DNA from: Rapana venosa
Lineage: Eukaryota > Mollusca > Gastropoda > Neogastropoda > Muricidae
DNA length: 64,000 bases
Direction: 5' to 3'
NCBI GenBank assembly: GCA_028751875.1
Contig: CM054162.1
Coordinates: 7,944,763-8,008,762, forward strand
A model generated the notes under the pieces. That model was not told the origin of the DNA and searched no databases. It saw nothing but the letters and a program-made list of their open reading frames with translations. This document shows, in pieces, positions 44,049 through 54,601 of the stretch (position 1 is its first letter; each line of letters begins with the position of its first letter). Made by a program: the position numbers and the translations under genes.

Positions 44049-44051
44049 CAC

Positions 44052-44640
44052 TTTCCCCCTTTTAAAAGAAGGGGGAAAAAATTAAAAAGTTTAGAAAAAA
44101 TTGACCCAAAAAATTTCCCACAAACCAAACAGAGACCAAAAAAATATTTTGGTCCGATCAAGTTCAGGAAACAATTGCACCGTGAACCTCAGGTCACGGG
44201 CGGCCCAAACCATCCCGAGAAGCAAGATGATTAAAGAGCTGTGAAGAAAAGGAAGATTCATCCCGTGCCATTAGACAACTCCAAAAAACCATCACCCCTG
44301 TCATTGAAGCTGGGTGAAGGGCGCTTTTCTGATCATGGCGGGGGGGACTTGCTTAGACACACCACAGAGAAAAACGACAAGTAAAGTGACATGTTCTCTT
44401 TTCAGACAGTCAGGTTTTGTTGCGTCCCTTTTTTTAACTTTCACGTCTACTTCAATCTAGAAGAGCGAGGAAATGGGAGAGGAGGATGTTGGAGGAATAG
44501 GGGGAAGAAGAGGAGGATGAAAAGGACAAAAATTTAAGAATTTGAAATTTGAAGGAAGAAATTGAGAATGAAGAAGAAAGTTACGAAAATTACGAAGAAA
44601 AAGAAGAAGAGTTGCAAAAAAAAGGGATTTCGAGGAAAGA
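44052..44640 (+). repeat. Dispersed repeat, paralogue of 56521-57030
   Basis: TTGGTCCGATCAAG, TGAACCTCAGGTCACGG, CCATTAGACAACTCC and GTCATTGAAGCTG match 56598-56775 in order. Compared with that copy, this one has lost interrupting bases and gained homopolymer length. Followed in both places by an AAG array. Confidence 0.85.
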
Positions 44641-44785
44641 ATTGCGGAGAAGGGGAATTGAAAAGGAGAAGAATTGCGAAGAAGATTTGAAAAGAGGAAG
44701 AAAAGAAGAAGAAGAAGAAGAAGAAGAAGAAGAAGAAGAAGAAGAAGAAGAGAAGAAGAAGAAGAAGATTGTGAAGAAGGAATTG
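44641..44785. repeat. (AAG)n array
   Basis: AATTGCGGAGAAG and AATTGCGAAG interruptions at the left, pure AAG at 44705-44770. Confidence 0.9.
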
Positions 44786-44869
44786 AAATTGGGCTGCCTT
44801 ATTATGGATGCAACGGTCTCATAGGCAAAATTCTCCTATTAGTATCTTCTTAAGATTCGTGCAGAAAAT

Positions 44870-45778
44870 TGTTCGCAGGTTTCTAGTTTTTTTAAAGTAT
44901 GACAAAATGAACCTTTGTATTGTTTGGGGGTTAAAGGGCCCTAGATGGAACACCGGGTAGTGATAGAAAAGAGGGCATGACATCAACTGAGGATTGTTGT
45001 GTTCCTCAGTGTCGACCCCAGTGTGTGGTGAGGCACTAGCAGACGACAAAGGACTGAGGGGTACATTATTTTCTGAAATTAAAAAGTTCAAATTCCCAAA
45101 ATTTGTTTAATTTTTCCTGAGTTTTGATTGGGGTATTGCTTTACAATGAGCGGTTTTATTCTGTGGATGCCTTGTTGGCAGTGCGAATGCAAGAGTGAGA
45201 TATGAAAATCGAAGGAAATGCCAAAGCTAACCGTGTGTTAACCAAATTTCCCGTGACTGTGCTAAGAAAGTCACTGCATAAGCTTTAAAGCATTTTTTTT
45301 TAAACTTAAAATTTGTTGTTCTTTGTATTTTCAATCAATTTGCAAAAATTTTTTCCGCGCTTGGTCAATATATTGAGTGTGAGCAATTGCGGTGATATAA
45401 TTTTCATATGTTTTACCCTGAAGTGAAGTAAATTTGTGTGAAACCCATCAAGTCTTGTTCTGAGCATTGGGGAATCAGGTATTAGCACCAGCTTTTACTG
45501 CAGATCCCTAAGGACCCTTTTTCGTGAGTCACGGAAAAACATTCTTAACTTCTTGAGGGAATTCAGATTTTTTTCCGAAGTTTTTTTAATTAATATGTAT
45601 GTATGTATGTTGTAGTATATATATATGTTGTGTGTGGTGTGTGTGTGTGTTGTGTGTGTGTGTGTGTGTGTTGTGTGTTGTGTTGTGTGTATGGCATATT
45701 TAGTCACTAACAACAAGGTTTGGGTTTGGGTTTTGAAGGAAAATCCGGGTTTGGTTTCATTAACTTTTTGTCGTTACT
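44870..45778 (+). repeat. Composite-repeat left flank (unit D)
   Basis: Paralogue of 18505-19374: CAACTGAGGATTGTTGTG, TGTCGACCCCAGTGTG, GCAGACGACAAAGGACTGAG and GAATGCAAGAGTGAGATATG. Contains TATG/TG repeats at 45595-45695. Not coding. Confidence 0.85.
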
Positions 45779-45779
45779 G

Positions 45780-46655
45780 TGGTTTTCCCAAACGCAGTGC
45801 CCGTCTGGGTTGACCCTCACGGTTAGCCAGAGCTTGATAAAAGGGAAGGACAGCAGAGTTGGTTTAAATCGTGTATAATCTGTGTGTTTGTTGCACATTT
45901 TAATCTGGGGTTTTAAGAATAGCAATGACAACTCTATATGGCCTCTTGTGGTCGGCGGGCTAAACAACAGGTTGGATTAGAAGTGAAAACAGCTGACGTC
46001 TTTTCTGACAACAGTTCCTCCTTCAGACCCCTTACATCGGTTTTTTTTTATAATCCCAAAAAGAATTTTTCGTAACAAACGGTTTTTTTTTCCTTGGCCG
46101 TTTATATGTGGAATTCTCGATATCGGGTGCGGCTGCCTTAATGATGGATAAAACGGTACATGGAAACTCTCACATTGTAACCTCGAGTCTAGCGAGAACA
46201 AAAATGATATTGTGGCCATTGGAGTATTTTTTTTTTTCTATTTTTTTTTCTATTCTTGTATTTAGGATAATGGATTTTCTTATGTGTTTTTGACATCCAG
46301 TCACGTTTTGATGTATTTTTTAAAGTTTTGACTTTCGTTCCCGGCATATGGTTACAACTATTAGAGATTGAAATTAAATAGCTAGAAATGCAAAAGTGGC
46401 ATAGTGTGTGTCGTGTTTGTATGTGTGTGTGTGGGGGGGTGGGGCAGCCTTTCGTGTGGCGGCGTGTATGTTTTTTTATTTTTGTGAATGTCCGTGTGTA
46501 TACACAAGCTCCCAAAAACGTGGTGTGTTGATTAGAGCACCCCCCCACTAGGGTCTGTATCTTACGGGACGCCTAGTGTTAGAGCTTTTTGTCGCCATCT
46601 TGGGCCGGGTTTTCAAAACCAGGAAATCAAAACCACCCACCGAGATACTATTTAC
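45780..46655. other. Block present in unit D but not in unit A
   Basis: In unit A the TTATGTCGTT-type end of the flank meets the CTT array directly; here about 875 bases intervene. Includes GGCTGCCTTAATGATGGATA at 46130, similar to 44793. No coding domain or terminal repeats seen. Confidence 0.55.
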
Positions 46656-46659
46656 TTCT

Positions 46660-46916
46660 TCTTTTTTTTTTTTCTTCTTCTTCTTCTTCTTCTTTTCTTC
46701 TTCTTTCTTCTTCTTCTTCCTTCTTCCTTCTTCTTCTTCTTCTTCTTCTTCTTTTCTTCTTTTTCTTCTTCTTCTTCTTTTCTCTTCTTCTTCTTTCTTC
46801 TTCTTTTCTTCTTCTTCTTCTTCTTCCTTCTTTTCTTCTTCTTCTTCTTCTTTTCTTCTTCTTCTTTTTTCGCAATTCTTCTTCTTTGCAATTCTTTTTC
46901 TTTGCATTTTCTTCTA
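46660..46916. repeat. (CTT)n array outside the left E arm (unit D)
   Basis: CTT triplets with CTTTT and CTTCC interruptions, and CGCAATTCTTCTTC and TTGCAATTC near the E side. Confidence 0.95.
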
Positions 46917-47230
46917 CGTCGAACGCTCAGACAGCAATATTGTTTATTGTATGAGCGAAAATGCGACACGCTGCCATTAAGCGTGTGAAATGTCAGGCCC
47001 AGCGCATCCGACATCGGCATAAGAGAGAATAGTTATTTTTAATAGTCTTTCTGAAAAACAGGCGGGAGAATGGGCCAAGAAGGCAGAAAATAGACAAGGT
47101 GAAGGTTGCAGGAAGAAAAGGAACAAAGCAGAAATAAAGAGGGTGATAGAAAAGAGGAAATTTCTAGCACAGAATTTCCAGAATGTAGGGATGCTATTGA
47201 TTCTGACAGGACCCTGGCATCTTCACGGGG
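46917..47230 (+). repeat. E element, left arm of unit D, full length
   Basis: CGTCGAACGCTCAGACAG, GAGCGAAAATGCGACACGC, GGCCCAGCGCATCCGAC, AGAATGGGCCAAGAAGGCAG, AATTTCCAGAATGTAGGG, ending CTTCACGGGG. Unlike units A to C the left arm is not deleted. Confidence 0.9.
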
Positions 47231-47510
47231 AAAGACACCAGTTCAAAGGAGTTGTGTTTTTCTCTTGGATTAATATCACTGCCGACTTCACTTCCCCAAA
47301 AGTCCTTCGCTTAAGACTACAGACCGAGTTCCCGTGTTCACGTGAACGCACGCAGAACATTTTGCGCACACGTTAAAACCTGTTCTACCTCTCGGAAGAG
47401 TAGTGGGCGTTGTGTGGAACAGAGGGACGGGAATTTGATCAAACTGTAAGAACCGAGGATAGTGAAGACCAAATAAAAAGAAATGGGTGCGATTATTTCT
47501 CAAAATAAGA
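47231..47510 (+). repeat. SINE-a body fused to E (unit D)
   Basis: GGATTAATATCACTGCCGAC, AAGTCCTTCGCTTAAGACTA, GTGAACGCACGCAGAACATT and GTAGTGGGCGTTGTGTGG; no tRNA head. Confidence 0.8.
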
Positions 47511-47825
47511 CAATATGATCATAATATAAATAAATAATAATAATAAATGTCCTTTATTGAAGAGACTTGACGGATAGAAGAAGACAAAAACAAAACAGGA
47601 ATAAAAATGTCGTTGACTTAGAACCATTTCTCTTTCAGGCGGTAGGAGCAAAATAAAACAAAACAAGAATATGAAAACAGGAAGCCAGTGGCAATTATGG
47701 AGGAATTGTCCTACTGTAGGATGCCGTTCCACATCTCCGGACAAGTCGTTTAGTCAGGAGTTAGTGTTGCTTGCTCTGTCCTCTTTGCCGTTGGTCTATG
47801 GTAGGGGAGTGTTATGTCTGTATCC

Positions 47826-47862
<37 letters not shown>

Positions 47863-48310
47863 AAAGGAGGAGAGAGAGAGATGGGGGTGGGGAGAGTGAG
47901 GAGGAGAAGGGGAGATGAAGAGGAGGGGAGGAGGTGGAGAGAGATAGGGGGGGGGAGGGGGACGAGGAAGGGAGGGAGAGGGGGGGGAAAATATGTCTGA
48001 AAGGACAGGAAGAGACGGGGGGGGGGGGGATGGAGAGAAAGAGAGAGAGAGAGACAGCGACGGACAGACATATAGAAAAAGAGAGATAGAGCAGACAGAC
48101 AGACATAGCAGAGGCACAGAGAGAGACAGAGAGAGATGGGGGAAGATAGTGATAGAGGGAGTGAGGTGAGAGAGACAGAGAGATGTCTGTCTAAGAGAAA
48201 GAAGGACAGATAGACAGACAGAGACAGAGACAGAGAGAGACAGACAGACAGAGAGAGACAGATAGAGAGATAGAGACAAAAACAGACAGACAGACAGACA
48301 GACAGAGAGA
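47826..48310. repeat. (GA)n/(GACA)n array (unit D)
   Basis: GAGAGA with GGGGGG blocks, then GACAGACAGACA. Confidence 0.95.
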
Positions 48311-48603
48311 GGATGGGTCTGTCAATGTATACGCAAATCAGCACTAAAATCGTCTTAATTGTTTATCTTTCATTTACAAGCATTTTCACACCTCCATTAC
48401 AGAAGTGTTTTGTGAAGAAAAAACCTGGGCTCTATAAACATTTTGCTGCAGAAATTCATACACAAATATTATTCAAATCTACAGCATAGTTGTTGCTGTT
48501 GTTTTTGTTTTTTAAACGTGATAGCAGTTGTAACGGAAATCTATGACGTTTATCATTTTTTCAGGATCATTATGATGATGACTATGATGTTGATGATAAT
48601 CAT

Positions 48604-48758
48604 CATCTTTGATACTATTATCATCATCACCCATCACCACTGCCACCACTACCATCATCATCACCACCACCGCCATCACCCCCCTACCATCATCCCCCCC
48701 ACCCCCACCACCACCACCACCCCCACCACTACCAACCACCACCTCATCATCATCATCA

Positions 48759-48811
<53 letters not shown>
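48604..48811. repeat. (CAC)n/(CAT)n array (unit D)
   Basis: CACCACC and CCCCCACC blocks, then about 20 CAT units. Confidence 0.95.
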
Positions 48812-48812
<1 letters not shown>

Positions 48813-49140
48813 GCCTCCATGGGTATGCCGGGGGCCATTTTGTATATTAATAGCATCCCCGCCTTCTGGAAATTCTATGCTATAAACTCCCTCTTTTCTA
48901 TCGCTATCTTCATTTCTGCCTGGTCCCTTTTCTTCCTGTCACCTCTTTCTTGTCTATTGTTTGCCTTCTTGGTCCATTCTCCTGCCTCTCCCCCCCCCCC
49001 CCACACCTAAAATACTTACAATTCTCTCTCAATCCGAAGTCGCATGGGCTGGGCCTGATTTGTGAGGCACTTAACAGCAGCGCAACATATTTTCGTTCGT
49101 ATGACAGACGGCAATAGTTACTGTCTGAGCGTTTGATGAG
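48812..49140 (-). repeat. E element, inverted right arm of unit D
   Basis: From CTCCATGGGTATGCCGGG at the inner end to ACTGTCTGAGCGTTTGATGA at the outer end. Full length; pairs with 46917-47230. Confidence 0.9.
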
Positions 49141-49144
49141 GAAT

Positions 49145-49425
49145 GATTGCAAAGAAAGAGAAAAAGAATTGAGAAGTAAACTTGCGAGGAATAAGAAGAA
49201 GAAAAGAAGAAGGAGAAAGGAAGGGAAGAAGAAGGAATAGAAGAAGAAGAAGAAGAAGAAAGAAAAGAAGAAGAAGAACACAACAACAACAACAACAACA
49301 AAAAGAACAAAAAGAAGAAGAAGAAGCAGCAGCAGCAGTACCCCAACAAAAAAAATACAACAACAAAAACAAAAAACAACCCCCCCCAAACCCCCCCCCA
49401 AAAAGCACAAAAACAAATAAACCTG
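49145..49425. repeat. (AAG)n/(AAC)n array (unit D)
   Basis: AAG, AAC and GCA triplets, then CCCCCCC/AAAA runs. Confidence 0.9.
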
Positions 49426-49664
49426 CCAATGTAATGAATAACTGGCTCGGAAAAAAAGCATTTGTCTCTCATTTGCATATCGTTAATAACATAGCAGTTG
49501 ATATCTTGTCTAATCATTTTTGTTGCTTTTTATTGGTGTTTTTTTCATGATAACGTAGTCGTTCCATTCCTCTTATGCATCCTCTCTTTTCCTTCTGTTT
49601 CCCCTCTCTGTGTACTGGCCTTGCACTCCTCACGTTCAGAAGCACGTGGCCAGGCAGAAGTGAC

Positions 49665-50585
49665 TGGTTTTCTGATAATACAACACAAACAGAGAATAAA
49701 AGACTATGGTTTTCTGATAATACAGCATAAACAGTGCGTGAGAGACCATTGTTTGCTGATAATACAGCATAAATAGAGAATAAAAGACTACGATTTTCTG
49801 ATAATACAGCATAAACAGAGAGTAAAAGACTATGGTTTTCTGTTAATACAGCATAAAAAGAGAATAAAAGACTACGGTTTTCTTATAATACAGCATAAAC
49901 AGAAAATACAAGACTGCGTTTTTCTGATAATACAGCATAAACAGAGAATACAAGACTGCGGTTTTCTGATAATACAGCATTAACAGAGAGTAAAAGACTG
50001 GTTTTCTGATAATACAGCATAAACAGATAGTAAAAGATTATGGTTTTCTGATAATACAGCATATACAGAGAATAAAAGACTACGGTTTTCTGATAATACA
50101 GCATACACAGATAGTAAAAGACTATGGTTTTCTGATAATACAGCATAAACAGAGAATAAAAGACTACGGTTTTCTTATAATACAGCATAAACAGAAAATA
50201 CAAGACTGCATTTTTCTGATAATACAGCATAAACAGAGAATACAAGACTGCGGTTTTCTGATAATACAGCATAAACAGAGAGTAAAAGATTGGTTTTCTC
50301 ATAATGCAGCATTAACAGAGAGTAAATGACTACGGTTTTCTGATAATACAGCTTTAACAGAGAGTAAATGACTACGGTTTTCTGATAATACAGCATAAAC
50401 AGAGAGGAAAAGGTTACGGTTTTCTGATAATACAACATAAACAGAGAGGAAAAGACTACGGTTTTCTGATAATACAGCATAAACAGAGAGGAAAAGACTG
50501 GTTTTCTGATAATACAGCATTAACAGAGAGTAAAAGACTACGGTTTTCTGATAATACAGCATAAACAGACAGTAAAAGACTAGGG
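49665..50585. repeat. 42-bp minisatellite, unit D array
   Basis: About 22 units, nearly all exactly 42 bp (core TACGGTTTTCTGATAATACA), with GAATA/GAGTA and TAC/TAT/TG variants in a mixed order. The regularity here contrasts with the ragged unit B and C arrays. The minus-strand frame repeats MLYYQKTVVFYSLF and is not a gene. Confidence 0.95.
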
Positions 50586-50599
50586 GACCCAAACTGACC

Positions 50600-50980
50600 A
50601 TTGGTGTACGCCTCAGACCCTAGTGAGGGGGTATCCTGTTGATTAAAGCCATAGCACGTTGTGATCAGGATCTGATGGCTCAGGTTCCAGCCACTACCGA
50701 GATGTGCCCGTTCAAGGGGATTTTTTCCCCTGGAGTTAACATCAGTGCTGACTCCCCTGTACTGAAAGTACTTTGGATGAGACTATAAACCGCTGTCCCG
50801 TGTGTAAACGCTCTTTGAACAATACATTTTGTCGTAAGCACGTTAAAATATGTTCCCCATTTTGGAAGAGTAGGCTGTTTGTGCTGGTGGGATTGGGTGA
50901 TTAAATTTACAAAAGTGTATGTACACAGGGATTGGATTCAAAAAGGGCACACGAGTGCTTATTGAACTATCTTCAGAAAA
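50600..50980 (+). repeat. SINE-a copy after the minisatellite (unit D)
   Basis: Best copy of this position: GTTCAAGGGGATTTTTTCCC, TGGAGTTAACATCAGTGCTG, GGATGAGACTATAAACCGC, AGAGTAGGCTGTTTGTGCTG and GAGTGCTTATTGAACTATC. Head region GGATCTGATGGCTCAGGTTC is not a clear tRNA A box. Confidence 0.8.
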
Positions 50981-50999
50981 AAAGAAAAAAAGGAAGGTA

Positions 51000-51000
<1 letters not shown>

Positions 51001-51041
<41 letters not shown>

Positions 51042-51082
51042 CTCTCTCTCTTCTCTCTCTCCTTCTCTCTCTCTCTCTTCTG
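51001..51082. repeat. (CT)n array (unit D)
   Basis: CTCTCTCT with TTCTC interruptions. Confidence 0.95.
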
Positions 51083-52570
51083 CAGAAATAGTTTGGGGTG
51101 TATTTTGCTGTGTTATGCTGTTGACAGCTCCACTCATTATGGCAGCCAGTCTGACCAGACATAGAACAATAATCATGGTATCAGATCTATCACGCACCTC
51201 TTAACAGCAACACCAGGTTAATGGTATAGTATAGTATAGTATAGTGTTCCTTTACCAAGACCGACCATTTTCCTTGTGGGAACTATTTTCCAACCTTGTT
51301 GCCAGCCTTTCCTCATTCATATTCATAGGCACGTGTGCACGTGACGGTGATCTATCTTCAGTTAATGAGACAAACACACAGTGAATATTCATGGCCTCAG
51401 CTGGAGTTTTGGTGCGCATACAGCTCATTCTGCAACCTGTTACAGTTTATACAAAACTGTCACCAGGAAGAGAGTGACAGATTCAGTCAGTCAGTCAGTC
51501 AGTTAGTCAGTCAATAGTGAAGAAGAATGTCAATGAAAATTATACCTAAACAGTTCTAGCAGAAGAAAATCACCCAGACCCTCCAACTTGAAGTGAATCA
51601 CATGGTACTGCAAGTCAATTTTTAATCGTTAACATGTTATTAAACTCCAATATCTTTTTCAAAAAGCTATTCAATAATATTAATGGCATCTAGAGTGGCA
51701 GTGGCGGAAATCAAAAACTGAAATCAGTAAAAGCTTTTCCGAAATCAAATAAAGTCAAATTTTAATCCATTTACCAAAGACAAATTATTACTCTTCCCAA
51801 ATTCTCTGCACTAAATCCATAAATATTTTTTCACCCTCACCTCAAATCTTCTTGGATCTGCAAAAACAAGCCGTCTGCCTACCACCCACAGCCTGTCTGA
51901 ACTTCCATCCATCTTTTCTTCCTACTTTTCGGAAAATTCGCTCCAAACTGTATCAGACTCATTTCCAGCCTGCACCCCCAGTTCACTGGCACTCCTCTCT
52001 TTTTCTCTCATCCCACAAACAGTGCTGACAAGCAGTTACAATACCCATCTGTTTACTTTATTCTTTCTTGCAACAAAGTTTTTAGAAAAAAATGACCCCA
52101 ATAAAGGCAAACACACCTGTAATTAGTTGTACAAATAAGGGCGTGGTTTGTTTTTTCTCAGGAAGAATAATTAGGATGCAAAACTAACGTAATATTGAGG
52201 ATGGGCTACATAAGTCATTTTTATCAGAGAGCGTGAAGAAAGACCAAAGCATGGCTTCTAGAAGCATACACAATATGGCTTCTTTCACCCCTACCCCAAT
52301 GTACTACCCCCAGGGAAAGGGGAGAAGGGGGATGAGGGGGAGGTTCTTGAAATAGAAAATGTTGAAAATATTGAACCACACTCCAGCTGACCTCCGTTCT
52401 TCCACAGGTCACCTCAAGGTCAACAGCTATCCCCCAGAAGGGCAGAGAGAGTCATTGTCTGGCCTGTGTGTTATCTGGAGGATCAGCTAGGGGGATTGGC
52501 TGGGCTCCTGGTGTAGGATGAACTCATTACAAACCAGGTAAGGTCTTAACACCAGCAATGAATAAGTCAT
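51083..52570 (+). repeat. Composite-repeat right flank (unit D)
   Basis: Continuous where unit B is interrupted: near 52010-52030 it passes from the CTCTCATCCCACAAACAG segment straight into GTGCTGACAAGCAG, and near 52165 from CTCAGGAAGAATAATTAGG to CAAAACTAACG. Includes TATAG (51222-51245) and CAGT (51485-51520) short arrays. No gene recognised. Confidence 0.8.
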
Positions 52571-52574
52571 GCAG

Positions 52575-52690
52575 TGGTGGTTAAGGCTTTATCAAGGACA
52601 CTAGCAGCGAGTGGTTAAGACAGTTTCACTTCAATACCATGGGTACGGTCCATGAAGTCATGGGTTCGAGTCTGCGAGTGGATCGGTGGT
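52575..52690 (+). repeat. SINE-c head, tRNA-Ser-like (unit D)
   Basis: GCGAGTGGTTAAGACAGTTT and GTCATGGGTTCGAGTCTGCG, matching 32832-32925. It is followed by GGATCGGTGGTCTAGAGGTA, the SINE-b A box, after which the match to unit B stops. Confidence 0.7.
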
Positions 52691-52739
52691 CTAGAGGTAA
52701 CGACCAGAGAGAGAGAGTATGTGTGTATGTATGTTTGGG

Positions 52740-53515
52740 ATTCAGATTCAGATTCAGAATATTTTATTGTCATTTAAGTCATGTAGCTTTTTTACACATA
52801 AAAAACCATCAATTATAATTATTATCTATTTTGGCTAAAAGTGATGTACACTAAAAAAACATGTTGCATTCTACTTCTCTTTTTCTATTTTTTCAAAACA
52901 CTCATACACATATCTGATGATATCTGCTTGATACATATCAACTGTGATTATGTCACTTAATTTATGCACACAGTTTTTGCGTTCTTTGTCTTTCGTTTTG
53001 ATTTTAAAGAACAAATTATTTCTGAGTTCATCATAAAAAAATACATTCATCGAGTAAATGAAATTCATCTTCTATTGTGTTACAGTATCTACATTTTATG
53101 TCCTCTCTAGATATATTTTAGTGCCTCCCTTTCTCTATCATTAAATTGTGAATTAAATTTTGAGAGCTTGTGCGAATTTTACAATACGTCTTCGTATGGG
53201 TTTTGTTTTCATAGTTTATTAAATATGGTTCCATTCTGTATTATTTTGTAGCATAATCATAAAATAATAGTTTTGCAAACTCTTTCTTCTGGTAGATCCA
53301 AAATGTTTTATACATGTCCTCAAGCTTTCTTCTAACAGCACAACTCAACCGATGAACATTAAGATTACTTTGGTTCTTCCAGACATGTTTGAATCCAATT
53401 GTGTACAAAATATTTTTCACTGTGTTGATCCATTTATCGTATGTATTCTTCTTATACAAATAATCGTATACTATTCTGATATACGAGTCTGGTTTTGATT
53501 CTGTTAAATGAATTT
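52740..53515 (-). pseudogene. LINE C-terminal fragment with zinc knuckle and TGAATC tail
   Basis: On the minus strand, in order: TESKPDSYIRIVYDYLY, KWINTVKNILYTIGFKHVW, a RLSCAVRRKLEDMYKTFW block, then DIKCRYCNTIEDEFHLLDEC, a CCHC-type knuckle, and a final IKTKDKERKNCVHKLSD segment to EKIEKEK (stop near 52870). The 3' UTR holds AATAAAATATTCTGAATC followed by two more TGAATC units, a 3' end built from a short repeat. Only the last third of the polyprotein is present. The architecture resembles the LINE at 6480-8150. One frame break lies between the two readable segments, near 53050-53240. Confidence 0.8.
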
Positions 53516-53600
53516 GGGTGTGTGTGTCTATGTGCCTGTGTGTGTTTGTGTGTGCGTGTGTGCGCGCGTGCATGCGTGCGTGCATGTGTGCGTGTAACCA
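53516..53600. repeat. (GT)n array
   Basis: TGTGTG with GCGCGTGCATGCGTGC interruptions. Confidence 0.9.
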
Positions 53601-53660
53601 TCTCTCCCACCGCTTACTTCCTCTGAATGGTTGTTGGGCTTAGAAACTAGGAATTGCACA

Positions 53661-53980
53661 TCCCCCGTGGAGCTGCCGGATGCCTGTCAGTATAAACAGC
53701 ATCCCCACCTTCTGGAAAGTCTGTGCTAGGTATCCCCCCTTTTCTATCACTCTCTTTGTTTCTGCCTTGTTCCGTTTCTTCCTGTCACCTCCTTCTTGTC
53801 TATTGTCTGCCTTCTTGGTCTGTTTTCGTACCTTTTCCCCAGTAAGACATCAAATTAAAAGAAAAATTGGTTCCCATGCCGAAGTCGGATGCACTGGGCC
53901 TGACTTGTCAGGCGCTAAACGCAAGCATAAAGTATTTTCGCTCAAATGACGGACAAAAACAGTTGCTGTATGAGCGTTCG
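53661..53980 (-). repeat. E element, solo inverted copy
   Basis: From TCCCCCGTGGAGCTGCCGG at the inner end through CACTGGGCCTGACTTGTCAG to GTATGAGCGTTCGAAG. Followed by an AAG array as for the right arms, but no plus-strand partner lies within 4 kb. Confidence 0.85.
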
Positions 53981-54525
53981 AAGAAAAAGAACCAGAACAA
54001 CAAAAACAACAACAACAAGAAAGAAGAGCAAGAAGATCAAGAACAAGAACAAGAGGAAGACGAATACAAATTCGAAGAAGGAGAAGAACGGCAAAAATAA
54101 CTGCAAAGAAGAAGAATTCCGGAGAAGCAAAAGCAGAAGAAGAAGAAGAAGAAGAAGAAGAAGAAGAAGAAGAAGAAGAAGAAGAAGAAGGAGAAGAAGA
54201 AGAAGGAGAAGAAGGAGAAGAAGAAGAAGAAGAAGAAGAAGAAGAACAACAACAACAACAACAACAATAACAACAACAAAAAGAAGAAGAAGAAGAAGAA
54301 GAAGAAGAAGAAGAAGAAGAAGAAGAAGAAAGAAGAAGAAGAAGAAGAAGAAGAAGAAGAAGAAGAAGAAGAAGAAGAAGAAGAAGAAGAAGAAGAAGAA
54401 GAAGAAGAAGAAGAAGAAGAAGACGACGACGAAGAAGAACAAAAAGAACAACAAGAAAAACAACAAGAAAAACAAAAACAACCAGAAGAAGAAGAAGGAC
54501 AGCAACAAGAAAAGAACAGCAAGGA
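53981..54525. repeat. (AAG)n/(AAC)n array
   Basis: AAG with AAC blocks at 54000-54020, 54240-54280 and 54440-54500; one of the longest pure AAG runs is at 54320-54420. Confidence 0.95.
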
Positions 54526-54601
54526 TTAAAACAAGAATAATAATAAGAAGACGACAAAGAATGGACAGTACAGATGCACAGAGAGAGGTAAAAGTAAATG
54601 T

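Larger units (their letters stand above)
40215..44051 (+). repeat. Composite repeat, unit C (duplicate of 23933-27771)
   Basis: Starts at the same base of E as unit B and ends at GATATAGACAC, after which B and C diverge completely. Contains the same left arm, SINE-a body, GA array, inverted arm, AAG array and 42-bp array. Confidence 0.95.
44870..52740 (+). repeat. Composite repeat, unit D
   Basis: The most complete unit: left flank 44870-45778, an extra block 45780-46655, CTT array, E arm, SINE-a body, GA array, CAT array, inverted arm, AAG array, 42-bp array, SINE-a, CT array and right flank to 52690. Lacks the LINE/SINE-d block and the SINE-b tail that unit B carries. Confidence 0.85.

Noticed and set aside
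49665..50585. Regular 42-bp direct repeats resembling a CRISPR array
   Set aside because: There are no unique spacers; units are head-to-tail and continuous. The setting is eukaryotic repeat DNA with no cas-like genes.
49883..50601. Minus-strand frames repeating MLYYQKTVVFYSLF as a repeat protein
   Set aside because: The 42-bp period alone keeps them open; there is no unique N- or C-terminal domain, and stops and frame shifts differ between arrays.
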